From NCBI GenBank assembly GCA_963924555.1, contig OZ004586.1, positions 5,228,501 through 5,292,500 on the forward strand: a stretch of DNA of 64,000 bases, given 5' to 3'. Each line of letters opens with the position of its first letter. The first letter of the stretch is position 1. Under the pieces are notes generated by a model, which was given only the letters and a program-made list of their open reading frames with translations, did no database searches and was not told the DNA's origin. The stretch is from Crambe crambe (taxonomy: Eukaryota; Porifera; Demospongiae; Poecilosclerida; Crambeidae). Made by a program: the position numbers and the translations under genes. This document shows, piece by piece, positions 37,401-49,200 of the stretch.

Positions 37401-40400
37401 TGTACACGCATCATCTCCATCTTTGCCCTGTACCGTCTCTGAATCAAAATGGTAGCATTTCTTAGCAGTGAAAAACGATTTCTCTGACATTTCATCAAAG
37501 AAGTGGCTCGAAGACGATGTTGAATACAAAGAGCTGCCCTTCTCATTTGAAGGTAATGATTGTGCAAATGAACCATCTCAACTTTAGCTCTGTACCTCCT
37601 TTGAATGGCAAGGACAGCATTTCTCATCTGAAGAAAGTAATCTCGCCGATTCTTCATCATTGAAGTAGCTTGGAAACGACGTTGGATACTAATAGCTGCA
37701 TTTCTCATTCTTACGTAAAGATCATACTGTTGAATCATATCCATCTTAGCTCGGTAATGTCTTTGAATAATAATGGCAGCATTTTTCATCTGGACAAAGC
37801 TATCTCGCTGATGCTTCATTAGTGAATTTGCTCTGAAGTAATGTTGAATATAAAGAGTGGCACTCTTCAACTGAGTGTAGGAATACTGCAAGTGAGTCAT
37901 CTGCACTTTAGCTCTGTATCGCCTCTGGGTGGATATGGCTGCCTTTTTCAATTGCAGAAAGTTGTTTCGCTGATGCTTCATCAATAGAGTTGCTCGAATA
38001 ATATGCTGTATACAAATGGCAGCATTTTTCATGCTCCTATATTGATCACGACAAAGTATCATTGTCATCTCAGCTCTGTAGCATCTTTGGATAGTGATGG
38101 CAGCAGATTTCATGTGAAGAAACTTGTTTCGTTGGTGTTTCATTAACAGAGTTGCTCTTAAGTGCCGCTGGATGGAAAGAGCTGCGTCTTTCATTTGTAG
38201 ATACTGATCACGAAAGAGTACCATTTGTACCTTTGCTCTGTAATACCTCTGAATAGCCATGGCTGCATTCTTGGTCTTCAAGAAGCCAGCATGTTGATAT
38301 TTCATTAACAGTCTGGCTCGAAAGTGACGCTGGATGATAACAGTGGCAGTTTTCATTTGTGCATAAAAATGGAACTGATAAATCATCTGTATTTTTGCTT
38401 TGTAGCGCCTCTGAATGATAATGGCAGCATTTTTCATCTGCATAAAGCTCTCTCGCTGATGCTTCATCGACACAGTTGCTCGGTAGTGACGCTGGAAGCA
38501 AATGGCTGCACTCTTCATTTGTGTGTAAAGTTGACATAAGTCCATCATCTTCATCCTAGCCTTGTAATGCCTTTGAATAGTGACAGCAGCCTGTCTCATC
38601 TGTAAAAACTCACTTTGCTGGCCCTTCATTATTGCAGTGGCTCGAAAGTGACGCTGAATGTAAACAGCTGCAGTTTTCATTTGAAGGTAGTGATTACGGA
38701 AACAAATCATTTCCATTTTAGCTCTGTAGTGCTTCTGAATGACAATGGCAGCATTTTTCATTCGTAGGAAATTGTCTCGCTGATGCCTCATTAGTGCAGT
38801 AGCTCGGTAGTGATGCTGGATGCAAATAGCTGCATCTTTCATTTGTGTGTAAATATGACACAAATGAACCATCTTTACCTTAGCTCTGTAGCGCCTCTGA
38901 ATGGTAATGGTTGCATGTTTTGTGCTCAGAAACTTGCTTTGCTGACACTTCATCATTGCAGTGGCTTGAAAGTGATGCTGGATGCAAACTGCTGCCTTCT
39001 TCATTTGGAGGTAATCATTACAGCAACGAATCATCTCTATCTTTGCTCTATAGTGTGTCTGGAGAGTAATGGCAGCACATTTGATCTGCAAAAACTCTCT
39101 CAGTTTGTGCTTCATCATGGCAGTAGCTCGATAATGGCATTGGATGCATAAAGCTGCACTTTTCATTTGGATGTAAACATTACGTTGATGTACCATCTCC
39201 ATTTTAGCTCTGTAGTGCCTCTGAATGATAATGGCAGCATTTTTCATCTGCATAAAGCTCTCTCGCTGATGCTTCATCGACACAGTTGCTCGGTAGTGAC
39301 GCTGGAAGCAAATGGCTGCACTCTTCATTTGTGTGTAAAGTTGACATAAGTCCATCATCTTCATCGTAGCCTTGTAATGCCTCTGAATAGTGACAGCAGC
39401 CTGTCTCATCTGTAAAAACTCACTTTGCTGGCCCTTCATTATTGCAGTGACTCGAAAGTGACGCTGAATGCAAACAGCTGCAGTTTTCATTTGAAGGTAG
39501 TGATTACGGAAACAAATCATTTCCATTTTAGCTCTGTAGTGCTTCTGAATGACAATGGCAGCATTTTTCATTCGTAGGAAATTGTCTCGCTGATGCCTCA
39601 TTAGTGCAGTAGCTCGGTAGTGATGCTGGATGCAAATAGCTGCATCTTTCATTTGTGTGTAAATATGATGCAAATGAACCATCTTTACCTTAGCTCTGTA
39701 GTGCCTCTGAATGGTAATGGTTGCATGTTTTGTGCTCAGAAACTTGCTTTGCTGACACTTCATCATTGCAGTGGCTTGAAAGTGATGCTGGATGCAAACC
39801 GCTGCCCTTTTCATTTGGAGATAATCATTACGTTGATGTACCATCTCCATTTTAGCTCTGTAGTACTTCTGAATGATAATGGCAGCATTTTTCATTTGCA
39901 TAAAGCTGTTTCGCTGATGCTTCATTGACACAGTTGCTCGGTAGTGACGCTGGAAGCAAATGGCTGCACTCTTCATTTGTGTATAAAGTTGACATAAGTC
40001 CATCATCTTCATCCTAGCCTTGTAATGCCTCTGAATAGTAACAGCAGCCTGTCTCATCTGTAAAAACTCACTTCGCTGGCCCTTCATTATTGCGGTGGCT
40101 CGAAAATGACGTTGAATGCAAACAGCTGCAGTTTTCATTTGAAGGTAGTGATTATGGAAATGAATCATTTCTTGCTTAGCTCTGTAGTGCTTCTGAATTG
40201 TAATGGCAGCTTTTCTTATCTGCAGGAAACAGTTTTGCTGATGCTTCATTAAAACTGTAGCACGGTAACAACGCTGAATGTAAATAGCAGCAGCTTTCAT
40301 TTGAAGATAGTGATTATGGCAATGACCCATGTCTACCTTAGCTCTATAGCGCCTCTGAATAGCAATGGCAGCACTTTTCAGTTTCAAAAAGTGATCTCGC

Positions 40401-43400
40401 TTTTGCTTCATGAGTGAAACAGCTCGGATGTTGCGTTGGATACAAACAGATGCTCTTTTCAATAGAATGAAACATTTGTGCACTCTGTAGCCTCTAAAGA
40501 CAGCTTGGATGAGAGTGGCAGAAGCACTGAGTTTACGATCCTTCTGGTGCCTGAATAGTTTTTGTATGTAAATGCAAGAATTTCTTAGCAACAAAAATTT
40601 TTTGCGGCACACATACCCTCTGTAGACAGCAGCTATTCGAGTAGCAGCTGCATTATTTTTAGCTTTGATGATTCTTCTGAAATACCGCTGAATACATACA
40701 ACTGCTCTCTTCAGTGTCTGATAGGACGAGTATGCATTTTTCATCTTGATGTAGGCCCTCCAACAAGATTGAATTCTGATGGCTGCCAATTTGTATCTCT
40801 TGTACTTAGATACTGCAAGATGAGTTCGGTACTTGGACTGCAAAAGTGTAGCAGCTCTATTTCTTTGCTCAAATTCCAACATACCACACTTCTTTTGCAT
40901 ATACACTCTCCAAGCTGACTGAATACACTTGGCAGCTGCAGATTCCTTGCGAAGCAACAGAAGCTGTTGACATAAGTAAGTGATGTAAGTTATGACAACC
41001 TTCTCATCTGGAAGGGTATTAGACATATCCTTGAAGTGAGCTATTAAAGGTACTCCACCAAGTAGAGGCAATCGCTCAGCCACCACTCTGAAGTTGGATT
41101 TCTCGTTATCAAGACGGCGTTGCTGCTCCCTGTCAATTCCAGTGGTTGGACTGAAAGTGCACGTCCAGGAATTCAGTGGAGTGTCATCATCACGATCTTT
41201 GCAAGGACTAGGGTCTGTTTGCAAAGGCTGACTAAGAGTGGTGCTGTTCTCAATTAGTGCTAAAGGTAGCAGTGATGGGTGATAGTGATGAATGAGGTAG
41301 CATAGAACCCGCCCATCTGAGAAAGAACTGTTGAAGTTATTGACTGGCACACCATATATGGCACAAACTTCACGACACCACTGAAGAAGCAATGAAAGAG
41401 TTGATGATTCAAAGAAAATGTTAGGCTCGAATGAAGAACGCCTTGAGTTATAGTATTGGTCAGCTATAGGGTGCCTTTTAAGCTTTTGTAAACAAAGAAT
41501 TTCTTCCTCCAGTTCTGCTTCATTCAACTCAAGCTTAACCTGCTCAATTAAGATACACAGTGATTACTTTATAAATTGTGGACCACTAGTAGCTCCCCTT
41601 CTATGGATACTGAGAAACAGTGTAAGGAATTCAGACCAATAGGATAGCTGCATTTGAGCTGGATTAGTAACATGATGGGACTGATATGCTCCAAATTAAG
41701 CTAGGCTGAAAATTTTTGACTGTTAAAGGGGAGGAGGGTAAGTGACATATTGGGGGTTAGTTCAGGGGGTAAAATGCCCCACCCATGGTTCTACATGTAA
41801 ATGATATGGGGTACCTTGAAATGAAATATGATACTCCACAGTAGAGCCAGTGTTTTCTCACGATGGCCATCTGCAATGCTCGCAGCAGTCACTCCAGCGG
41901 GGAGCTTAACCTGTATCCTCAGTAATTCCTTCAAGGCCAAGTCAACATTATGTTGTCTCTGAAAAAGAGAGAAGTCAGTTTGATCTTTCTGCTTATCATT
42001 TTAAATATTCTTTCCAATGCAACAATTGTTTGTATATTTTATAAACACACCTGCATTTTAGTTGAAGCTGGGAGTCTCAATTGCCGAGATAAACTCCAGG
42101 TTCCCATCAGCAGTTCAGTAAGGCGACTAAAACAAACAACACACAAACAAAAAAAAAATTAAAAACAAAGATAAAATAAGAGGAACATAAATTCAATAGA
42201 ATTAGTTCTCTGGTGGTTTGTTTCATAAGCTAATTTTATGAGAACTAAATTCTATTGAATTTTTATCATGTTAGCTGAGAAAAATAAGCGAAGAGGAACA
42301 TAGTCGGTATCTACATGTAGTTATAATCAGCACAACAATACTCACACTAATCTCAACCCATCTCTCAGATCTGTGGACAAGTTAGAGGTAGTAAAATCAA
42401 ACTCATCTAGAGCACTCTAGAAAAAAGAGAGCGATATGATGTACAGGCATCACATATACACATCTGCTGGTCATACAGAGACTGTCCCAGCTCCCCAAAT
42501 ATTATATATAATCTCAGTTAGCAGTGTACATATAGCCATAGTAGCTATTATCACTCACTTGGGTATGTGTCACAATATAGCCAATGTGGGCCAAGTGTTT
42601 GATGATGTCTCCTTCTCCACTCAAGTATTTGCATGAAAAATTCAGCAACAGTTCCCTAGTGGACTGCAAGAGTAATAAGCACATTTCATGGCCTTAATTC
42701 TTAGCGATGGTCTTAGTACAAGATTTAGTTTAGTTGTGGTACTACCATGAATCTGTGCATCTTCTAGTGATCTGATAAAGCATTTACCTTTATATTTGAA
42801 GTTATCTGGAAGAGACACGGATCAAAATCAATCAGTCGAGTAAGTTTGGCCTGGTCCAAAAACAGGACTAGCAGTAAGAATTTCTTGAGAATGAACTGCG
42901 AAAGGATCTTGATGTGTCCTGTATAATAATAGCAGTGCATGTTAAGTACACAGACCAATTAAGATCAAGCTGAAACTCAATGCTAAGTTCAGTCAATACT
43001 AAATCATCTACATAAGGTTCAGCTAAAGGTGATCACTCGTCAAATGGTACGTATGCATGTATGAAAATCGTGTACAACATACATAATTCAGTAAGCGAGT
43101 GGAGCAAGCGAACTGACTCTCAGGTCATGACTCATTGAAATTTATATATCTACACTTCCAAATGCCCCATGCTTACATAAGGTATAATGTGTCTGTAATA
43201 GTGTAGCATTACAGCACAAAATCTTCTAAGTAGCAAGAGGAGTTGAAGCACAAAATGAATATCAGCACGAAAGCCTATAGGAATACTAGCTAGCTAGCTT
43301 GCTCACTGTGACTCAAATGTTGCACATTGCCCTAGTTATGTCCTTCAAGGGCACCCAAAGTGTGTATATAATATAATACACAGTGAAGTAGTGTTCACTT

Positions 43401-46058
43401 CTTAAATCACATGACTGTACCAGCTATATGATACACAAAACAAAATAGCTAGATTATTATACCATCATTAACTTTGTCGATGTGATCTGGAAGAACACTC
43501 TTGCTGGAAAGCATGCGATCCAGTATGAAAGACCCCAAAACCTGCTTTATGTTTTCAGGACTTGGATCTTCTGGCATTGTCAGAGTCTCACCAAATACAG
43601 TCTGGAAGGTACAGTATGCATACAGTGTACAGGTCACATGATTGTCATATGTACATGGAAAATGACAAAATATTATGCTGCATATGACTATACACCAACT
43701 TATTGTACAGTAGAAAGACTTACTTCCAGCCCTATTCTCAGCCACAGAGGATTGTAGGAATGGAGTATCGTGTAAAGGAGGTTCTGCTTCATTCCCAGGT
43801 CATCATGAGGGTTACAGTCTGCATGGAACAGTAGACGATTGCTCCGAATTTCAGCCTAAATAATTCAAAAAAACATATGTAATTGATATGGTGGAATTAT
43901 CCCTAAGCACTAGCCTCATTCCCAGGCCTTCCTCTCTCACTGGTATAGTATCTCATGAAGAAAAAGGTAAATGTCTTCTTCTTCTTCTTCTTTTCCTCCT
44001 GGCAATACTTTACCTTTTTCTTCGTGAGAGACTATACCAGTGAGAGAGGAAGGCCTGGGAACAAGGCTACCTAAACACCTCATCAGAGATGATTACTCCA
44101 ACTGTAATAACAGACCTCTAGTCGAGAAATGACCATGGAGATTGGCTGAGACTGGTAGAGGAGAAAAGCAGCTCTTCTCAGTCGACTCATCAAGCGACGA
44201 GTGTGCAGTGAGGAAATTTTACACCTTGCACTGTGAGCTGGCTCTTGTTTTTTTGTGTTCATATCCAAACTGGCGAGAACTACATAATTAGGCACATAAA
44301 ACAAAGTGTACATACTATAGAGCCACTGCAAAATAAAGTTATTGGTCTATTCACATACATAAAATTAGATTTGCTAGATACAGGATTGGTCTAGCTTTTG
44401 AAGATATAAGCCTTCCATCTAACAAAATCTACACACCAATAACATTCCCCTACATGTGTGTATGGACCTGCCCCAGAGTAGTGAGATATGAAGCATTCTC
44501 ATACAAGTACATACAGAAGATAGTACACTTAATTAAAATTTTAGAAAAACACCATCTTTGTATGGCACTGTGGTGAAACACTAGGTAGAAGTGAATGGCA
44601 ACGGCATGAGATAATGAGTCATTATGTAAAGGATAATGGCAGTGAAGGGTGCTACACATGTATGCCATAACAATGGCTCCTGTACATGTCATTATTGTCT
44701 AATGTACAGTACCTTGGGTCTGGGCTGAGCTTGGAATGGAGTCATTCAGGGGAACCAGCATGTGGTTTAACCATCTTATAAAACCTATGTATATATGTAA
44801 GCATACATAATATTCAAATAGGTATTTTAGCCCTCCCTTCCCCCCCCCCTCCCCCCCCCCCCACACACACACACACACACACACACACCAAAACTCTATG
44901 AAACCTGCTCATACAATACGACATACTGGCACTATGCTTCTTGGGGAAGAGATACATAAATATACAGGTATGACATACCCCGTTCTTGCTTTGCAGCCCA
45001 GTGCTCGTCGTAGAGACTAGTTTTGGTGGCCTGAGGGAGGGGTCTGTATGACTGCTGGGGTGCCTTTTGTGAAGGCTTCAGGCGTAGGTGCTTCTGAGCT
45101 ATCCCGAGTGATTTGGTTGTAGAAATGACATTTGTCTTCTCTCTCAAAGGTCGTCCATTTGAACGTGGATCTGGGTGCAATTAAAACAACTTTGAAACAG
45201 CTACAGTTAATAGACCCACAACACGATAGTCAATAGAGAAGTTGCAATGGGGTGTGGCACAGATTAATGAGGAGGAGAGTTTGGAAGCAATACTAACAGT
45301 CACATGATCTTATAATGAACTAGGCATGTTATACACGAAAATTGTAATTCAGTAAACTATCTAGTCTGCCTACTCTGCTGGTCTACTGTTTTTTCGGACC
45401 GGATAAGTGGGTGACAAGTAATGAATACTATTATAAACCCAGCTAGTATACATAGTGTGGTAAGCTGATATTCAAAATCTATAGTCTGCCCACATTTCTT
45501 GGCCAATTGATGGATAGGCACCACCCAGGGCTTTATTTTGATTTAGTTGCCTGTCCTTTCAACTGGAGAGAGAGCTTATGAGCTGTATTTAAAATTATAG
45601 TAGATTATATCCTCCAACTTTGAGCTCAAAAGTCTAAAATATTTGAACCATTCGGAATTATGCATTACCTTATTCTAGCCACAGGGGCAAAAAGTCCTGG
45701 GAACGAGGCTAGGACTAGGACTAAGGCTGCCTAGACTAAAGTACACACACACTTCCACCAACAATCTTCTAGATTACTAGGGACAGTTCCAAACCCCATA
45801 GCAAAAGCAAAACCAGGAAAATCAGCCAGAAAATATCTTGTCAGATCGATTTATTTCAGCATGATCTCAAACACTATAGGTATAAAATCAAGTGTGCTGA
45901 CTATCACTTACTTTTTTCCACCCTTAGGGTAGGAAAATTGGAGGAATTTTCTTTGGATCTGTTTCCCCTTTTCGACTGGACATTCTTTCTGCAGTCAGCC
46001 TAAGCAAAAAGTGCACATAAATTTTCCTCCTTTTTAGCTACGCTAAAGCTTACTAACC
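34446..46058 (-). CDS. ASPM: ASPM-like abnormal spindle protein with very long IQ array
   Basis: Spindle-pole, calmodulin-binding protein. In-phase exons from the 3' side: 34607-34446 (stop), 34812-34672, 35280-35126, 41539-35470 (6,070 bp), 41958-41815, 42126-42051, 42416-42346, 42663-42559, 42918-42788, 43601-43463, 43855-43724, 44279-44116, 44784-44713, 45170-44979 and 45988-45912. A putative upstream exon ends at 46058. About 2,610 residues are covered. ASPM hallmarks include [49 protein letters not shown] and [12 protein letters not shown] split first CH domain ends [18 protein letters not shown]; the second contains [20 protein letters not shown]. Some sixty-plus IQ motifs follow, then a helical C-terminal tail. 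No convincing ATG was found, and the long N-terminal ASH region of vertebrate ASPM is not seen before the divergent UBE4A gene. Confidence 0.92.
34870..35075. mobile_element. Foldback element, TAGCC...GGCTA family (copy 2)
   Basis: 206 bp in an ASPM intron. The ends are ctagcctcgttcccaggct and its complement, flanked by identical 8-bp duplications ctatgtag (34862-34869 and 35076-35083). The arms share gaaacgtgg/ccacgtttc and ggtctcc-like blocks. Confidence 0.85.
35630..40945 (-). repeat. ASPM IQ-motif coding array, 162-bp double-IQ units with higher-order duplications
   Basis: Roughly 1,770 codons of near-uniform repeats of 27 residues alternating in two flavours: one with [18 protein letters not shown] and one with [16 protein letters not shown]. 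They form 54-residue (162-bp) pairs. Each IQ binds calmodulin or a myosin light chain in known relatives. The block beginning near 38401 recurs at 39211 with an offset of exactly 810 bp (five units) and only scattered substitutions. A third related block begins near 39859, an offset of 648 bp (four units). Flanking units are far more diverged, so these duplications are recent. Confidence 0.9.
42187..42264. repeat. Short inverted repeat in an ASPM intron
   Basis: aaattcaatagaattagt at the left and actaaattctattgaattt at the right form a 22-bp stem with a roughly 30-bp loop. Confidence 0.6.
43083..43175 (-). repeat. Dispersed repeat (copy 3, inverted)
   Basis: Contains gaactgactctcaggtcatg and aaatgccccatg, the reverse complement of the copies at 8500 and 20482. 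Confidence 0.6.
43910..44069. mobile_element. Foldback element, TAGCC...GGCTA family (copy 3)
   Basis: 160 bp in an ASPM intron. The arms of about 65 bp share ggccttcctctctcactgg and its complement, with (TTC)n in the loop. It is flanked by 8-bp duplications cctaagca/cctaaaca (43902-43909 and 44070-44077), one mismatch. Confidence 0.8.
44839..44888. repeat. Poly-C/(CA)n tract in an ASPM intron
   Basis: Interrupted poly-C followed by about 13 CA units. Confidence 0.9.
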
Positions 46059-46246
46059 GACATCCTATGACGCTGAATTCATAGATACTAGGCCAAAAAT
46101 GACTTGATCTGTTTAAAAGTTTCTCGGCTAAGGATTTGAATTTTTGAATTCGCCCGCTGGCGCTCTGTGAAATAGGGGCGGGGCTGGCAGGCTAGGGGGA
46201 AAACCCATAAGCTTAATATTGGTGCGCTCTATTTCGCGCGTTTTCT
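46059..46246. promoter_or_regulatory. Putative bidirectional promoter between ASPM and UBE4A
   Basis: The first clear ASPM splice donor (minus strand) is near 46058 and the UBE4A start codon is at 46247, so both genes must initiate in or near this interval. It is more GC- and CpG-rich than its surroundings (for example cgcccgctggcgctctgtg and atttcgcgcgtttt). It contains no long coding exon in either direction. The shared-promoter role is inferred from geometry. Confidence 0.5.
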
Positions 46247-49200
46247 ATGATGGAAGTAGATAATCCTTTTCTTGCTCTTTTCGAATCAAAGGAAGAAGTA
46301 TCTGTGAGAGAAAAATATGCTTTGAAACAGAGGGAAGAAATAAGCGTCCTTCTCACAAGAATATTCCTTTTTACAGCATCAGGTTGGTTAGCTACAGTGA
46401 ATGCTAGGAAGAAACATACAGTGAATGAGTGCTGTACTTCTACATGTATCATCACTAAGGTGATAGTCATCACAGTAATCCATCACAACCTGGTGATTGA
46501 GCTGTTGTTTGCTTAGCAAAGAAGTGGAACTTGTTTCCACTGAAGGCCTATTAAATATCATCTCCTAATTTTAATGAATTACATTGGATACTAAACATTT
46601 AAGGTAGATGTCGTGGTATAATAACATTTTTTAGAGCCATTGACCACTTTTTTTTTTTTTTTTAAGATTTTAGCTGCTCTCAATCAGAGTTAATGGAGTT
46701 TATCTTATTCCCTATGAATTCTCAAGCTATAGTGTGGCTAGAATTGCTATTGAAAAAGCAATAATGTCTATTATGTGTAGATTTTACCAGCAGTGAAGAG
46801 ACACCTGTGAAGAGCCTACCACAGTTCCTTGTACACCTTCCACAGCTTGCAAGAGATGAGGTGATGAAAAGCCACAGTGGCATCCTCACCTTGGAGAACT
46901 ACTCTGTGGTAAGTGTGGATGTATCAATGCAGTGCCTCTGTGTCAAGATGTGATACCAGTTTGACTAGATGAAATGTAACCTGTCTTTATGCTAAGTATA
47001 AGTATAGCATTCAGGTCACTAGGATTTTGACCTAGAAAATATCCTACGTAGATCCCTTGTTATCTGTAGCTCTCCCTAATTATGTAGTCATCCTATGAAC
47101 AGATGATTCTCATATCTTTAGGGTCTGGCAGAAAGGATTTTACTACCTACTTCGGATTTTCAATTGCTCACCTTAGAATCTGGTCTGAGCAAGGGATTGT
47201 TCCTTAAGAAGCACAATGCCATGGAGCCTTCAGCTATTAAGTATCTGGCAGAGTGCTACTCCAGAGCTGTAAGCCAAGATAAGTTCGAAGCCACTAAGCG
47301 GTGTAGGGAAGGTGATGATGAAAGTGATTTTTATGAATTAAAATCAAGAATAGTCAAGCAGTGTAAAGATGAAATCATCAGCAGAGCAAGGTAGAGATCA
47401 GTGCATGGCTAAATTGATGTAATTCAGTGATCTAGTTAGACATTGAGATATGGTATTTAGAAACCCAATTGCCCTGGGCTGTGGCGGTGGCACTACTAGG
47501 GCCCCAAGTATTAAAATAGATCCTGTTGTTAGTTGAGGTATCTACTATACCCAATCAAAATCAGAAATCGTCATCAACTCATTGTACATGTGCGTAGCAA
47601 TGGTTCATTGTCTGCAGCTACAAATGACAGCACAGTTGTGCTTCAGCTTTCATGTCTCTACTGGAAAATGTAGAATGGAGGACTGGATAAACTCTTAGTG
47701 AAGATGTGGAAGTGGAAGGGGATATCCAGGATGAAAATAAGCCTGTAGGAGCTGAAAACTCTAGTATGTAGTGATTTGCAAAACCAATAAATGCTGGAAG
47801 CAAGGTATTGATACTGAGTTTTGCTTGAAAATGTGGGGGAAATGAAGAGAATACAGGAATAGCTAGAGTGGATACAGATATGGATAATGAAACCCTAAAT
47901 GCTGGAAATGCAAAAGCAAAATGATGACGAGTACCAACCAAACACTGTTCATCGTATTTGTAGCCTACCTGCGCAGGAGTGAGAAGCCGGAAATTGATTA
48001 TTTTTAAAGCCCAATGTTCATGGACTTCAGAAGCACCCTAGACTCAGAAATGAAAGGAAGGGTATAGAGATCATCTAAAAAGTAGGCTGAGCCTCTTAGA
48101 ACAAGGCAAAGAGCAGTTGTGGGCAACTGGTCAGCTTAGCAACCACTTTCCACAGTCTCTTATCAATACAATTCCAATGATGTTTGGAAGTATTTCATTA
48201 AGAAGTGGTGAGGAACACATAGCATTGAGATTCAAACATAGAAGTAGTTGGAATTAATGTTCTTTCCTTCAATACACAAAAGATATTTCAAAAATAATCC
48301 TGGTGGTCTAAAAGGAAGAAAGTATATTAAGCCATACACCATGAAAATTTAAACAAGGTGCTTTGTAGTATATGCAAATGTGTCCTGAAAATTGACCAGA
48401 TCATTAAATCAGTACACATTATTGCCTATAGGTCTTAACACTACAGTTGCATGAATGTGCAAAAAAGTGGGTATATTTGATCATTCTCTAAGAGTTACCA
48501 TAGCTACCAGATTATACCAAGGTGGGGTGGACGAACAGTTGATCATGGAAAAAACTGTTTGGAGGAGGCTATAAAAGGAGTAACTCAGAACAGCAGAAGG
48601 ATGTATCTAATATATTATCTATGAGTATAAGACAACAACTGGTTCCAGTACTAGACACCAACGCAACCATTCCCAGAGTTCCACTACAGTCAATACACAC
48701 AGCAACTTAACATTCAACCTGCAAACCTGAAAAACATGTTTAGCCTAAATACTTGCATTAATCTCAACTTCAACTGAAGATGAAGATATAGTATACTGAA
48801 ATAGCTATACATATCACATCTGTTATAATATTTCTCTATGACATCATTCATTAGATTTGACCAATCAAATGGCTAGTTTATCTATTACATCATTCATTAG
48901 ATTTGACCAATCAAATGGCTAGATTACAGGTTTTATGGGGTGGGGGAGATAGAGGGAACAATATCAACAGGACTGGTTGAAAAAAAAGTAATGCAATGTC
49001 CATGTGCAAGAGGGTTAAAGTACTCCTACTCCAGTGTTACTAGAAGATAAAGCTTCAAAAAATATAGTGTCTACACAAGACTTTAAAAACAGTCTTCTTT
49101 AATCAAGCGCTGGCTGACACTATTTGGGGGAGGGGGCCCCAAATCAAAACACACACATGTAACTATATAGTTTGACCCAAAATTATATCTGTTGGCATTT

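Noticed and set aside
38208..39928. Several plus-strand reading frames rich in Cys and His (motifs such as [15 protein letters not shown]) opposite the ASPM exon
   Set aside because: They are antisense shadows of the repetitive IQ codons on the minus strand. Their periodicity equals the 162-bp unit.
47618..47941. 107-codon minus-strand open frame in the UBE4A intron
   Set aside because: Low-complexity Ser/Phe-rich sequence with no domain. Probably chance, or a decayed part of the mobile element next to it.
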